Positions 16,141 to 25,466 of a stretch of DNA of 64,000 bases are shown piece by piece. Numbering within the stretch: position 1 is the first letter of the stretch; each line of letters opens with the position of its first letter. The position numbers and the translations under genes were made by a program. The stretch is taken from assembly GCF_016495725.1 (NCBI RefSeq), contig NZ_CP054705.1, positions 2,356,001 to 2,420,000 of the forward strand, in the 5' to 3' direction. The DNA is from Salicibibacter cibarius. Its GTDB lineage: Bacteria > Bacillota > Bacilli > Bacillales > Marinococcaceae. The notes below the pieces were generated by a model. The model made no database searches and was not told the DNA's origin. It was given only the letters and a program-made list of their open reading frames with translations.

Positions 16141-16545
16141 AATCCAATTCGATTTGACCATAACACTTTTTCGTTTATGACAACGCCAGTGTTTCATTTC
16201 TTCCGTTTCAATAAGTCGGTGCCTCCCCTTGGGAGGTGAACCTCTATTAGTTTTACAAGAACCTTATTAACCGATAAAGAAATGCCTTGCATGGTTAAAT
16301 GAACCTTCATTAGCGTTAATGGGGTTAACCTATTTTTCCTTGTTAAAACGCCAAGAAATCTTTGTCGATCAATCATAAGCAAGGATTTAATTTTACAATA
16401 TTTCGACACCTTATCGATTCAACGGTAAGGTTCTTTAGTGTGTGCAATTTTAGTGTAACATGTTTTATTTGTTCTTTTTCACCTTTAAATGTTGACAACT
16501 ATTAGCTGGTATTGTTTAGCAACCTTACCAAAATAAAACGATCTT

Positions 16546-17115
16546 TTATTGAAATTGTTCTTTCACTAAATATCGATATTTCAACCCATCTGATGTATTC
16601 GTTCTTTGAAAATGATACCCTAACCGTTCATATAGCTTTTGTGCCCTTGAATTGTCAAATTCCACATTTAAAGAGACAGTTTTGTATCCTCTAGCTTTAG
16701 CTCGGTTTTCAGCGTAGCCTATTAACTGATTCCCAATACCTTCCCCTCTAAACTTTGATGAGACTGATATCAAATTAATATAGTAATCATCCGGATCTAC
16801 GTCATCTTCAACTGAATCGTAGTTTAAATTTGGATAGTGCTTCTTTAAAAAGTCAAATATCGGTTCAAATAACTGATCATCTTTATAACCAGGGTAGTGT
16901 GAAATAACCCCAGCTACTGAAGAATCATCTCCATATACATGACAATATTTATAACTAAAAGCATTATTGTCTTCCCGTACAAAGTGATTAATGAACTCCA
17001 ATCTTTGTTTTTTCTCTACATCTCCTATCCAATGGTTTATATGCGGGGATAAAATCAACTCAAATAGTGGCGCAATTTTATCCGCATCACTTACTTTTGC
17101 TTCTCGAATGTTCAT
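16546..17115 (-). CDS. GNAT family N-acetyltransferase
   Basis: A 189-residue acetyltransferase. It opens M-N-I-R-E-A-K-V-S-D-A-D, the standard GNAT start, and carries the acetyl-CoA-binding motif A as V-S-S-K-F-R-G-E-G-I-G-N-Q-L-I at about 116-130, then V-S-L-N-V-E-F-D-N-S-R-A-Q-K-L-Y-E-R-L-G-Y near the C-terminus. That ending is typical of small-molecule or protein-terminus acetylases. ATG 17115 follows GGAGGGAGGTT. The acceptor is unknown. It stands among monocistronic minus-strand genes. Confidence 0.85.
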   Translation of the reverse strand: MNIREAKVSDADKIAPLFELILSPHINHWIGDVEKKQRLEFINHFVREDNNAFSYKYCHVYGDDSSVAGVISHYPGYKDDQLFEPIFDFLKKHYPNLNYDSVEDDVDPDDYYINLISVSSKFRGEGIGNQLIGYAENRAKARGYKTVSLNVEFDNSRAQKLYERLGYHFQRTNTSDGLKYRYLVKEQFQ

Positions 17116-17299
17116 GATTGATTAACCTCCCTCCAAATTTTAAAGATCAAATGTTCTATCATCCCGCAATCACTGCGATTTGTACAAAGTTAATCACCCT
17201 GAATTACCATTGATTTATTATGGAGAGCGTATTCCCTGTTATTCCAGGATTGCGCTCGATTGCGGTAGATTAAATCGTACTATTTCTTGCATTTTTATT

Positions 17300-18154
17300 C
17301 TACTCTACCAAAAAATCCACAAAAACTTGGCAAAACTCCATCGAATGTTCCTTTTGCGGCCAGTGGCGCGCATTTTCAATAATATACAATTGAGAATCTT
17401 TTAACTCATGGTGGGCAAGTTTGACATCTTTTAAGGAAACTGAGCGATCTTGTTTACCATGAACAAAGAGTGTTGGCGTTTTTATTTCATTTAGTTTGGG
17501 GGTATAGTAAGTTTTTACACCGTCTCTTCCTTGAAATTCACTTTGTTGATATGACTCAAATGCTTTCCCAGCGTGTTTATATTGAACACTTTGAAAGACA
17601 TCATTTAAAACATCATTTGTGATGTTTTTCTCATCAAAAAACAGTCCTGCCTTGATTATTTGCTTCGTCAACCCCTTACTTTTTGCCATAAGTCGATAAG
17701 ACCATAGGTTCAACGGTGTGTTTACAAAGAGATGATAACTGAGCATGTGATAATTCCATTTTTTCGCTAGCCCATTTGGAGCAATTAGGCAGAGCTGTTT
17801 CACCCTGTCTTCGTGTGCGATACAGTAACCAAGTGCAATTCCAGCGCCAAGAGAAATGCCTGCGAGTATCACTTCTTTAAGATTGAGTGCCTCAATAAAG
17901 GAAGCAACGAACTGAACATAGAAATCTTGCGAATACTCAATCCCGTCTATGTAGCCTGTTTGACCATGTCCCGGAAGATCTACTAGAATCAGTTCATGCT
18001 CGATTTGACTCGCCAATCTTTGGGTTACTTCCTTCCAGGACAATTTTGATGAATCTGCGCCAGCCCCGTGAATAAAAATAATCGGTGTTTTCCTACCTTC
18101 CACCCTGTAATAAACTGTTTCAATTCCTTTTACTTCTATTAATAGCTCTTTCAT
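17300..18154 (-). CDS. Alpha/beta fold hydrolase
   Basis: A 284-residue serine hydrolase. Oxyanion motif H-G-A-G-A-D-S at about 30, D-L-P-G-H-G-Q-T after strand 4, nucleophile elbow G-I-S-L-G-A-G near residue 100, acid in H-G-K-Q-D-R-S and base in N-A-R-H-W-P-Q. This is the arrangement of esterases and C-C bond hydrolases (MhpC-like). Start ATG 18154 follows AAAGGATT. No substrate clue in the neighbourhood. C-terminal V-D-F-L-V-E is normal, so the gene is full length. Confidence 0.85.
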   Translation of the reverse strand: MKELLIEVKGIETVYYRVEGRKTPIIFIHGAGADSSKLSWKEVTQRLASQIEHELILVDLPGHGQTGYIDGIEYSQDFYVQFVASFIEALNLKEVILAGISLGAGIALGYCIAHEDRVKQLCLIAPNGLAKKWNYHMLSYHLFVNTPLNLWSYRLMAKSKGLTKQIIKAGLFFDEKNITNDVLNDVFQSVQYKHAGKAFESYQQSEFQGRDGVKTYYTPKLNEIKTPTLFVHGKQDRSVSLKDVKLAHHELKDSQLYIIENARHWPQKEHSMEFCQVFVDFLVE

Positions 18155-18359
18155 TAGTTTGAATCCTTTCCATGGATAACTCGATTAACTCAACTATAGC
18201 CTTTTGCTACTTTACGAACTCCGACAATAGTTATTAAGCAATATGGCCTTATTCTGGTACAATTTTCATTCCATTAAAGTGCTCTTTTATTGAAGATCAT
18301 AAAGATATCAAGAATAAACAGATATCTTATTCCCAAACTTATTTATCTACTTATTTGAC

Positions 18360-19382
18360 TTATTCATTGGTTCTGTAAAACTTAGCTATTTCATGAAATG
18401 CCTCTTTAGGCTCCCAGTATCCACTCGAATAGGGTTTCTCAGAATCCTCCGAATAAACCTTGACAATACCATAGCTTGCCATGTCTAAATCATGTCGTGT
18501 ATTCGAAGAGTGGGGATGATACGGCTGAATAAAATCATATACGAATGCGCCATAGATATTTTCTGATTGATATATATTGAGTAACTCAATAATATAATTT
18601 GCTTGTGAACTCTCGTTTCTTTTAATACCGTCTTTAATTTCGGGAACAGTGGTGTTCCAATCTATGATTTCATGGCTTTCCGGTCCTTTTTTATCTGCGT
18701 TCTCGAAGGTTCCGCAACCAAATTCAAAAATAACAATGGGCTTATTTTTGCGATGGAACTTCCTGAGGGTTTTAACATATCTTGATTCATTGTAAGGTAC
18801 TTTGTAAAGATTCAAACCAACTACATCGAACGCTTTCCAATCAACTCTTTCCCAAAGGGCTGCCCCGTAACTTATCTTACCTTTGAATTTTTCGCGCACT
18901 ATCTTACTTGCTTTACTAAGATAACCGTTCAATTTTTTATTGAACCATGGAAGCAGCCACCACATCGTACGCAACTTCTCTGCTCTCTCGGCATAATTAT
19001 TTCCTGGCATCAAACCCGATGAAAAGATCGAAAGTTCACAGCCTAGGCTTAGATCGATTCTCTGGTATTTCTTTCGCAATTGTTCGGCAGCTAGTGCTAC
19101 TTCCGACAAATGTGCTAATGTTTCTTCTTGATTCCCCTCCAACAATCGAGGTTGAAGCCATACGTGAAGACCGTTCTCTAAGGCAATCTTTGCACATGCT
19201 ATCAATCTATCCACATTCGTGCCATAAATTTGGATTGAAGTACAATGCAACTGTTCACATATCAAGCGGATTTCTTGTTCCATTAACCTCTTTCGCCATT
19301 CACGACTCAGAGAATCCGGACTGAAATTGGTTCCCGTATCATAGTTTATTCCCTTTTGAACCAGTGCTCTTTGATGTTTCAT
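18360..19382 (-). CDS. Glycoside hydrolase-like TIM-barrel protein (sometimes labelled abortive infection protein)
   Basis: A 340-residue soluble protein with the feel of a (beta/alpha)8 glycosidase: L-S-L-G-C-E-L-S-I-F at about 110-120 offers an acid/base Glu at the end of strand 4, V-G-L-N-L-Y lies mid-chain, and I-V-I-F-E-F-G-C-G-T-F-E offers a nucleophile Glu at the end of strand 7. Proteins of this type are often annotated as abortive phage infection proteins, a label I would not trust; no defence domain is visible. No signal peptide. GAGGGGAAGATAA precedes the ATG. Confidence 0.55.
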   Translation of the reverse strand: MKHQRALVQKGINYDTGTNFSPDSLSREWRKRLMEQEIRLICEQLHCTSIQIYGTNVDRLIACAKIALENGLHVWLQPRLLEGNQEETLAHLSEVALAAEQLRKKYQRIDLSLGCELSIFSSGLMPGNNYAERAEKLRTMWWLLPWFNKKLNGYLSKASKIVREKFKGKISYGAALWERVDWKAFDVVGLNLYKVPYNESRYVKTLRKFHRKNKPIVIFEFGCGTFENADKKGPESHEIIDWNTTVPEIKDGIKRNESSQANYIIELLNIYQSENIYGAFVYDFIQPYHPHSSNTRHDLDMASYGIVKVYSEDSEKPYSSGYWEPKEAFHEIAKFYRTNE

Positions 19383-19525
19383 TTATCTTCCCCTCGTATT
19401 TGTAAGCAAAATATCGCTATATAAACTGCTACTGCTGACAATTTTTATTTTCTTCATAAGGTGCGTCCCATTGTTTATTTCGATAGCTTCCTTTATCCCG
19501 TTAAATGGCCCGATAATTGAACACC

Positions 19526-20059
19526 TTATTCAAAAAAGACACTTGGATACTCAATTACACCAGAAACATTATCAAGGGACCCTTCTTGTAATTCAATAGC
19601 CATTAATGCTTCTTCAGGTACTTCAAATGGTGCTTTAATTTGCCATAGTGATGCCTTCTTAAAACCAAATTTCGGATAATATTCTGGATGGCCTAATACA
19701 ACAACTGACTGAAATTCAAGCTCCTTTGCCTTTTCTAATGCCTTTTGTATTAAAATCCTTCCTATACCTTTATTTTGATAATCAGGTAAAACAGAAACGG
19801 GTGCAAGCGCTAGTGACTCTGCCTTTTGATTGCCATCATTAATTAACACTTTAGATAAAAGTATATATCCTAGTATCTCATTATCTTCACCAACAGCCAT
19901 TAAAGATAACTCGGGAATGAATGCATCTGATCGCCTGATTCGCGAAACTAACTTATGCTCATTCTGATCACTTTGATCTGCAGAAGCAAATGCAATTTCT
20001 ACGACCTTCTCAGTTGATTCATAGTCACTTTTTTGTTCTTGTCTAATAATAAAATTCAT
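19526..20059 (-). CDS. GNAT family N-acetyltransferase
   Basis: The product is 177 residues from ATG 20059, chosen because TTAGGAGTTG precedes it; the in-frame extension to 20113 lacks an RBS. It begins M-N-F-I-I-R-Q-E-Q-K-S-D-Y and has the acetyl-CoA loop Y-Q-N-K-G-I-G-R-I-L-I-Q and the P-E-Y-Y-P-K-F-G-F motif typical of the YhbS-like group of predicted acetyltransferases. Substrate unknown. Upstream genes on the same strand (VOC, DUF2200) are close but have their own RBS and gaps of about 100 bases or less. Confidence 0.85.
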   Translation of the reverse strand: MNFIIRQEQKSDYESTEKVVEIAFASADQSDQNEHKLVSRIRRSDAFIPELSLMAVGEDNEILGYILLSKVLINDGNQKAESLALAPVSVLPDYQNKGIGRILIQKALEKAKELEFQSVVVLGHPEYYPKFGFKKASLWQIKAPFEVPEEALMAIELQEGSLDNVSGVIEYPSVFFE

Positions 20060-20154
20060 ATACACAACTCCTAACTCATTAATCTGGCCCTTCGTGGTAC
20101 AACTTTTATTCAATTAAAGCGCTTCTATTGTGGAACTTTTATGATTCATTTAAA

Positions 20155-20556
20155 TCACATGATTGGAAGGTTAAGTTGCCAAGATACTCCAAACTGATCA
20201 TTTATCCAGCCAAATTTCTTACTGAATCCATAGTCATCTAAGGGCATAAGTTCCTGTCCATTCAAAGTTAGTTTTTCATAAAGAGTGTTAATCTCTTCTT
20301 CGGAATCACAAGTGATATATATGGAAAACGAAGGTGTAAAGGTAAACTCATGCTTCACATTACTGTCAATACACATGAATTCTTGCCCCTTCAAAGAAAA
20401 CGTCGCATGCATCACTGTTCCTTCTTCTCCAGATTCATTTGCTCCGTAACGCGTTATGCTTTTGATGCCCGAATCCTCAATAAGGGATATGTAATACTCC
20501 ATTGCTTCTTCTGCTTTACCATCTTGAAACATTAAAAATGGCGTTACTTTTTCCAC
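20155..20556 (-). CDS. VOC family protein, PhnB-like
   Basis: A 133-residue protein of the vicinal oxygen chelate superfamily, PhnB/3-demethylubiquinone methyltransferase-like subgroup: N-terminal K-V-T-P-F-L-M-F-Q-D-G-K-A-E-E-A-M-E-Y-Y and C-terminal K-K-F-G-W-I-N-D-Q-F-G-V-S-W-Q. These are typical of the widespread YodH-like proteins of unknown role. The start is GTG 20556 with AGGA upstream. A second member of the same subgroup is encoded at 61470-61922. Confidence 0.8.
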   Translation of the reverse strand: MEKVTPFLMFQDGKAEEAMEYYISLIEDSGIKSITRYGANESGEEGTVMHATFSLKGQEFMCIDSNVKHEFTFTPSFSIYITCDSEEEINTLYEKLTLNGQELMPLDDYGFSKKFGWINDQFGVSWQLNLPIM

Positions 20557-20593
20557 TGCAAATCAATCCTTTCCCGTTTCTTTGTTTTGACTA

Positions 20594-20944
20594 TTATTTT
20601 CGCAAAATCTTCTCCATCGCTTTTCCCTTTGCCAACTCATCGATTAGTTTATCTAAATAGCGAATTTCCTGCATGGTTGGTTCCTCGATTTCTTCCACTC
20701 GGACGCCGCAGATCATACCTTTGATCAAGATCCGTAAGGGATTCAGTTGGGGAGCTTCCGCAAAGAAGGTCTCAAAGTCTGTTTGTTTTTCTAGTTGTGT
20801 TTCTAATTCTTCCTGGCTATACCCTGTTAACCACCGTAAGATTTCATCGACTTCTGTTTTCGTACGTTCTTTTTTCTCCGCCTTTGTAACATAATGGGGA
20901 TAGACACTTGCAACACTCATTGTATAGATTTTATGTTTGGCCAT
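20594..20944 (-). CDS. DUF2200 family protein
   Basis: A 116-residue soluble protein with the signature [18 protein letters not shown] near the start and R-W-L-T-G-Y, F-F-A-E-A-P and I-C-G-V-R-V-E-E-I further on, a very conserved family (DUF2200) of unknown function spread among Firmicutes. Start ATG 20944 follows AGGAGGTG. It is the first gene of a minus-strand trio with the VOC protein and the GNAT. Confidence 0.85.
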   Translation of the reverse strand: MAKHKIYTMSVASVYPHYVTKAEKKERTKTEVDEILRWLTGYSQEELETQLEKQTDFETFFAEAPQLNPLRILIKGMICGVRVEEIEEPTMQEIRYLDKLIDELAKGKAMEKILRK

Positions 20945-21289
20945 GATACACCTCCTGTAATTATTCCGTTAAATGGCCCTTTAACGGAACAAACAATAAT
21001 GATCGAACCATCAAACTTTATTTTAACATGAAAAGCTAGCCGCACCCTTTAAAAGAATGCGGCTAACCAAGAAAAATCATTTTCAGCGCAAAATGTTAGT
21101 TTTTTGTTAGTTTTTCTCTTTTAATGGCAAAGGATAATGGTTTAAACTCCTCATATCAAATTTGCATATATAGTTCATAAGAATTTATTTTCATTTCAAA
21201 TTATACTGATTTCTGAATTATTTAGTGCTATAGTTGCAGTATCCTGGGGAATAATCTAGGGGACGGCGCCGTTCCGGGAAGGAATTTCC

Positions 21290-21799
21290 GTGAACAATTA
21301 TCAATCGGCCCGTCAGCAGTATTCATTCGAGGACATCTATCAGCAGTACACACCGTTAGTGCATGGGATGCTTAAACGTCTCCATATCCATAGCAACCAT
21401 GAGGATTTTCTGCAGGCAGGTTATATAGGATTATGGCTTGCATACCAACACCACGATAGTGAAAAGGGACCATTTCCCGCTTATGCCTTTCTTCGTGTCA
21501 GAGGAGAAATGTTGACGATGCTGCAGAAGGATGCCAATTATTACGACCGGCATTCCTTCAGTTCCAATGATCAGGAACCTGCTCAAGTGCGCATAGAGAC
21601 AGAATCCTGGATGCCAGACGTAGACACATTAGCCCCTTACTTGAACAAATTATCCGACCGTGAACAACGCTGGGTCATCGCGCATGCCGTGCACGACCAA
21701 CCCCCACGCATGATCGCGGCCAATTACAACGTTTCCGTCGAAACGGTGAAAGGTTGGCGGAAAGGAGCACTTGCGAAACTAAGAAAATATGTAAAATAA
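21290..21799 (+). CDS. Sigma-70 family RNA polymerase sigma factor (small, alternative)
   Basis: A 169-residue sigma factor with region 2 (Y-S-F-E-D-I-Y-Q-Q-Y-T-P-L-V and D-F-L-Q-A-G-Y-I-G-L-W-L-A, core-binding) and region 4 (L-N-K-L-S-D-R-E-Q-R-W-V ... V-S-V-E-T-V-K-G-W-R-K-G-A-L-A-K-L, DNA-binding HTH). Regions 1 and 3 are missing, as in ECF or Xpf/ComX-like factors. The start is GTG 21290 with GGGAAGGAATTTCC upstream. No anti-sigma gene follows. It lies in a 345-bp gap behind a GC palindrome (GGCGCC). Which regulon it serves is unknown. Confidence 0.8.
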   Translation: MNNYQSARQQYSFEDIYQQYTPLVHGMLKRLHIHSNHEDFLQAGYIGLWLAYQHHDSEKGPFPAYAFLRVRGEMLTMLQKDANYYDRHSFSSNDQEPAQVRIETESWMPDVDTLAPYLNKLSDREQRWVIAHAVHDQPPRMIAANYNVSVETVKGWRKGALAKLRKYVK

Positions 21800-21805
21800 T
21801 TCGAA

Positions 21806-21831
21806 AAGCCTGCAGTAATAACTGCAGGCTT
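21806..21831 (+). terminator. Hairpin after the sigma factor gene
   Basis: Perfect 11-bp stem AAGCCTGCAGT/ACTGCAGGCTT with a 4-base loop, 7 bases after the stop. The T-run is short (CTTCTATAC), so termination may be partial. The following 300 bases to 22143 show no gene. Confidence 0.65.
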
Positions 21832-22143
21832 CTATACGAAAACAATAATGTTCCTTTTAGTAACAATGTCTCAAGGGTTATTAGTGTTTGATTACAGTAG
21901 AAATGTTTTTAATACAAATCCTCTCCAAACGGGGTCTGGACAATAACCAGAAGCTCTGCACACGTTTTTTTATTAATGTTTTTTAGGATGTTTTACTGAT
22001 TTCTTAGCGATCTTTACTGTACAGTTTTGTCATGAAAACAAAAGATTTGGATTTGATATCATTTCTTGTTCTCACCTAAAAGTATGAATAATTCCGTATC
22101 ATTTTTCCCTCCAATATTTTGCTTTTTATTCTTGATCAAGAAA

Positions 22144-23271
22144 TTAAAGTGTCAATGACTCTAAATCACGTGGATAATCTGTTAACCATTCGCAACCATT
22201 TCTGGACACAACAAGTGTATCAGAATGTCGAAAACCACCAACATTGGGGATATAAATGCCTGGCTCTATTGTGAATACCATCCTTTCTTCAATGATAAGA
22301 TCATTATCAAAACGTATATATGGTTCTTCATGAGGGCTCAAACCAATGCCATGTCCAGTTCTATGCACTGCATAGTCTTTGTATCCTTCCCTAATGAAAA
22401 TGTTACGAGCAATATTGTCAATGTCGCCGGCACGTGCCCCTGGTTTGAGAGCTTCAATAGCAGCACTCTGTGCCTCAACCATTATTTTAAAAGCCTTCTT
22501 TTGTTTATTGGTTGGCTCACCGATAAAAACAGTGCGTTCGAGTTCTGTTCGATAACCATCAATACCCACCTGACGCGTATGGATCATGACGTCTCCTTTT
22601 TGCAATTTTCTTGAGTTAGAAAAAACATGTGGCATTATGCTACGTTTAGTGCCGGATGGTGACATACCAATAATTTGAATAGTGGAGTTTGGATGGGTCT
22701 TTGGGATTTCGGTATACAAAAACGAATTTCCATGATCATCGATTTCGAGTTCACTAACACCTGGTGTACTATATTGCAACGAAACGTGCATAGCTTGATT
22801 GATCCAACGACTTGCTTCATGGATATGTTCAATTTCTTCATCCTCTTTAATATAACGCATTTCCACGATTCTTTGGCCGATATCTTTTATCGTAGCGCCT
22901 TGAGGAATAACATACTGAGTGAGTATAACCGGTGCACTGTCAATATCGAGAGCGACCGTTTGCGACCTAACACTTTCAATAGCATTTTGAAGGGTCGTAA
23001 AATATGAGATGCTTCCTTTATTTACTTCATACTCAAAATAAACATGTAAGACATCAACGGCAGCTTTTTGAGCATGATTCTCTTCAAGACTTGGAATTAT
23101 AAACTGTGTATGCTTTTCATCAATTAAAAGTGTAATAGGACGAGAGTAAGTTAATGCTTTAAAACCTGTTAAAAAGTACTGATGATCTGGGTTTGTTACT
23201 ATACTTAAACCTATGCTTTCCTCTGTCATGTAGCTTCTCACTTCATCGATTCGTTTATGATAAATACTCAT
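22144..23271 (-). CDS. M24-family creatinase/Xaa-Pro peptidase-like hydrolase
   Basis: The product is 375 residues from ATG 23271, preceded by AAAGGAGTTGAG. A creatinase_N domain (about 1-130) is followed by a pita-bread M24 domain. Numbered from this start, the five canonical metal ligands Asp-Asp-His-Glu-Glu read His231, Glu243, His307, Glu336, His349: the first in V-M-I-H-T-R, the second in T-E-L-E-R-T, the last in G-F-R-H-S-D. Three of five are substituted, so ordinary dimetal peptidase activity is doubtful. Creatinase and ectoine hydrolase (DoeA) are metal-free M24 members that cleave C-N bonds, a more likely model. It is the last gene of the tctCAB-type cluster. Confidence 0.75.
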   Translation of the reverse strand: MSIYHKRIDEVRSYMTEESIGLSIVTNPDHQYFLTGFKALTYSRPITLLIDEKHTQFIIPSLEENHAQKAAVDVLHVYFEYEVNKGSISYFTTLQNAIESVRSQTVALDIDSAPVILTQYVIPQGATIKDIGQRIVEMRYIKEDEEIEHIHEASRWINQAMHVSLQYSTPGVSELEIDDHGNSFLYTEIPKTHPNSTIQIIGMSPSGTKRSIMPHVFSNSRKLQKGDVMIHTRQVGIDGYRTELERTVFIGEPTNKQKKAFKIMVEAQSAAIEALKPGARAGDIDNIARNIFIREGYKDYAVHRTGHGIGLSPHEEPYIRFDNDLIIEERMVFTIEPGIYIPNVGGFRHSDTLVVSRNGCEWLTDYPRDLESLTL

Positions 23272-23350
23272 TATACTCAACTCCTTTAGTATGGTAATAT
23301 CTGGAAGATTCTTGACAGTGTGAAAAATTTCAAAATTAACTAAACATTGC

Positions 23351-23827
23351 TTATATTAAAATTCCTTGTGGAAATTGTAGTGTCATTACTTCCTCGAAAG
23401 TAATTAACAACCCAATAATCAGAACGACACTTAACACAATGGCTAACCAATTAAAATCGGTTCTTTTTTTCAAAAAAGCAGTAATGAAACTTGCAGCAGC
23501 GATTTTAAAGCCTAATAAAAAAATTAACAGAAAGAAACTAGCTACCCAAAGAAAGTTGACAGCGGCCACCTTGAATTTGTGGGTCATGGGAATCTCATAT
23601 TCATTCGTGTTTTCTTGATCATTCGGTGTCGTCCCTTGCCTTTTGTGGCGAAAAAAAGATCGTGATTGTGACAAAATATTAATTGCTGATAATAAAATAC
23701 CTGCAACGCCAACAACTAATGGAAAGTACATAGCTGTTGGTGAGAAATCCAAAGATCTCCAAGTTACACTAGCAAATATAAAAAATAGAATCACGCTGAA
23801 AACAATCGATAGTTTAAGCTTTATCAT
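23351..23827 (-). CDS. Tripartite tricarboxylate transporter, TctB small subunit
   Basis: A 158-residue membrane protein with four hydrophobic segments (about 8-25, 34-50, 85-115, 130-148) and a charged central loop, the usual shape of TctB. Its start at ATG 23827 lies 13 bases after the TctA stop, with AGAGGG upstream, so the two are cotranslated. TctB supports the large TctA channel in solute/sodium symport driven by a periplasmic-type binding protein. The sequence is poorly conserved in the family; the call rests on context and topology. Confidence 0.8.
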   Translation of the reverse strand: MIKLKLSIVFSVILFFIFASVTWRSLDFSPTAMYFPLVVGVAGILLSAINILSQSRSFFRHKRQGTTPNDQENTNEYEIPMTHKFKVAAVNFLWVASFFLLIFLLGFKIAAASFITAFLKKRTDFNWLAIVLSVVLIIGLLITFEEVMTLQFPQGILI

Positions 23828-23840
23828 TTTTTTAGCCCTC

Positions 23841-25313
23841 TTACTTTTTAAAAGATTTAATAAAGTTGACTAAGGGACCGTACAAAAATACTAAAAATAT
23901 AATAACCCCAATGATGGTAACACCTGGACGTGTCAACCAATCAAATTCATAACGACCTATTGAAATGAATAAATATTGTTCAGATGGAATTGCCAAAACG
24001 ACTCCAATAATCAAGGGTATTCTAGGCCAATCCAATTCCCTTAAAATCCATGCAAGGAAACCCAATGTTAAAAGCAACAAAAGATCTCCCCAATCTCGAG
24101 AAGCTTGGTATGCACCGACACTTATGATTATTAATAGAAAGGGAACAAATTTATTAGGGTCAATCGTGGTTAATAAACTTACTGGCTTTGCTATAAAAAA
24201 GCACAAACCCGTGGCAAAAATATTGGCAATAACGAGTGTCCATATGATGGAAAGGGTTATTGGCATATTTTCATCAACCATGCTTGGCCCAGTCTGTACG
24301 CCCATAAGAATAAGCCCTGCCATAAGAACGGCTGCGGTACCGCTTCCAGGAATGGAGAATAGTAATGTAGGAATTAATATTCCACCATCCTTCGCATTAT
24401 TGGCACTTTCAGGAGCAATTACTCCTCGTATATCTCCCGTTCCGAATTTTTCATTATTTTTTACTGTTTTTTTAGCAAAAAAATAAGCAATCCAGTCTAT
24501 GATACTAGATCCGACTCCAGGGATTGCCCCCATTAATGTACCAATACCAGCACTTCTAACAACTAACCACTTATTTCTGAACACATCTAAAAGACCCTGC
24601 AAGTTGCTTCCTTCAAGTTTTCCTGTACTTGATATTTTCTTTTCCGAGGATACAAGTTGAATGAGTTCCGGTATGGCGAAAAAACTCAACACGAGAACAA
24701 CCAATGGTATTCCATCGTACAAATATAACCAATCAAATGTAAAACGATATTCAGGCGCAGCTGGCGCTGCTCCAATAGTCCCTAATAATAGCCCTACAAG
24801 CCCTATTAAGATTCCTTGTATAGGTTTTTTTCCTAATAACATACCCATGATACAGATCCCTAATAAAGTTAGCATGAAAAGTTCTGGGGAACCGAAACTC
24901 AAAATCACCGGTCTAATAATTGGAATAACTAGAAATAAGACTATGGCTCCAATAATACCTCCAAACATCGATGAAATAAAAGCAGCTGATAAAGCTCTTC
25001 TGGCGTGTCCTTGTTGAGCCAAAGGATAACCATCCACAATCGTGGCTTGAGATCCAGCTGTTCCGGGTATTCCAAACAAAACCGAGGGGAATGTATCTGA
25101 CGTTTGAGTGACCGCGAGGACACCGATCATAAGTGCTATGGCAGAGTCTGGATCCATCCCAAATACGAAAGGAAGTAAAAGAGCTATTCCAACAGTCCCG
25201 CCGAGTCCCGGTAGAATTCCAATGAGTATACCTATCAACACACCTAGAAGCATGAATAATAAATTGATAGGATCTAATACAGTAGCTAAAGCTTGGATAG
25301 CTGCCTCGATCAT
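23841..25313 (-). CDS. Tripartite tricarboxylate transporter, TctA large subunit
   Basis: A 490-residue permease with about 11-12 membrane helices. The family signature G-I-L-P-G-L-G-G-T-V-G-I-A-L-L-L-P occurs at 33-49 and its inverted-repeat partner G-A-I-P-G-V-G-S-S-I-I-D-W-I-A-Y in the second half, along with S-I-P-G-S-G-T-A-A-V-L. These two P-G-x-G loops form the substrate and sodium site in TctA. With TctB and TctC it imports a carboxylate such as citrate or an aromatic acid. It follows tctC after a 153-bp gap that contains an IS110 fragment. Confidence 0.92.
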   Translation of the reverse strand: MIEAAIQALATVLDPINLLFMLLGVLIGILIGILPGLGGTVGIALLLPFVFGMDPDSAIALMIGVLAVTQTSDTFPSVLFGIPGTAGSQATIVDGYPLAQQGHARRALSAAFISSMFGGIIGAIVLFLVIPIIRPVILSFGSPELFMLTLLGICIMGMLLGKKPIQGILIGLVGLLLGTIGAAPAAPEYRFTFDWLYLYDGIPLVVLVLSFFAIPELIQLVSSEKKISSTGKLEGSNLQGLLDVFRNKWLVVRSAGIGTLMGAIPGVGSSIIDWIAYFFAKKTVKNNEKFGTGDIRGVIAPESANNAKDGGILIPTLLFSIPGSGTAAVLMAGLILMGVQTGPSMVDENMPITLSIIWTLVIANIFATGLCFFIAKPVSLLTTIDPNKFVPFLLIIISVGAYQASRDWGDLLLLLTLGFLAWILRELDWPRIPLIIGVVLAIPSEQYLFISIGRYEFDWLTRPGVTIIGVIIFLVFLYGPLVNFIKSFKK

Positions 25314-25347
25314 TCTAATTCCCCTCTTACTAAAATAAATTTAGACA

Positions 25348-25461
25348 TCATCTTTCGGCGATGATAGCCTCTGCGGTTCGCAGTCCTATGCCGAGGATGG
25401 TATCGAGAAGCGCCCGTTCTTCCACAAAAGGGCGCATCCGCTCCTGGACTTTATCGTAAAC
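25348..25461 (-). pseudogene. IS110-family transposase fragment between tctC and tctA
   Basis: The minus strand reads V-Y-D-K-V-Q-E-R-M-R-P-F-V-E-E-R and L-L-D-T-I-L-G-I-G-L-R-T-A-E-A-I-I-A-E before TGA at 25348. This is the helix-hairpin-helix core of an IS110-type transposase C-terminal domain, unlike the one at 14327. Only about 37 codons remain. It separates two genes of a transporter operon but does not break either. Confidence 0.65.
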
Positions 25462-25466
25462 AGTTT

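Noticed and set aside
16194-16409. Minus-strand 71-codon frame
   Set aside because: No RBS and composition typical of noncoding AT-rich DNA next to intron debris.
18360-19382. Abortive infection (phage defence) gene
   Set aside because: The sequence reads as a glycosidase-like barrel with candidate catalytic Glu residues; no AbiF/AbiV-type motif and no defence neighbours.
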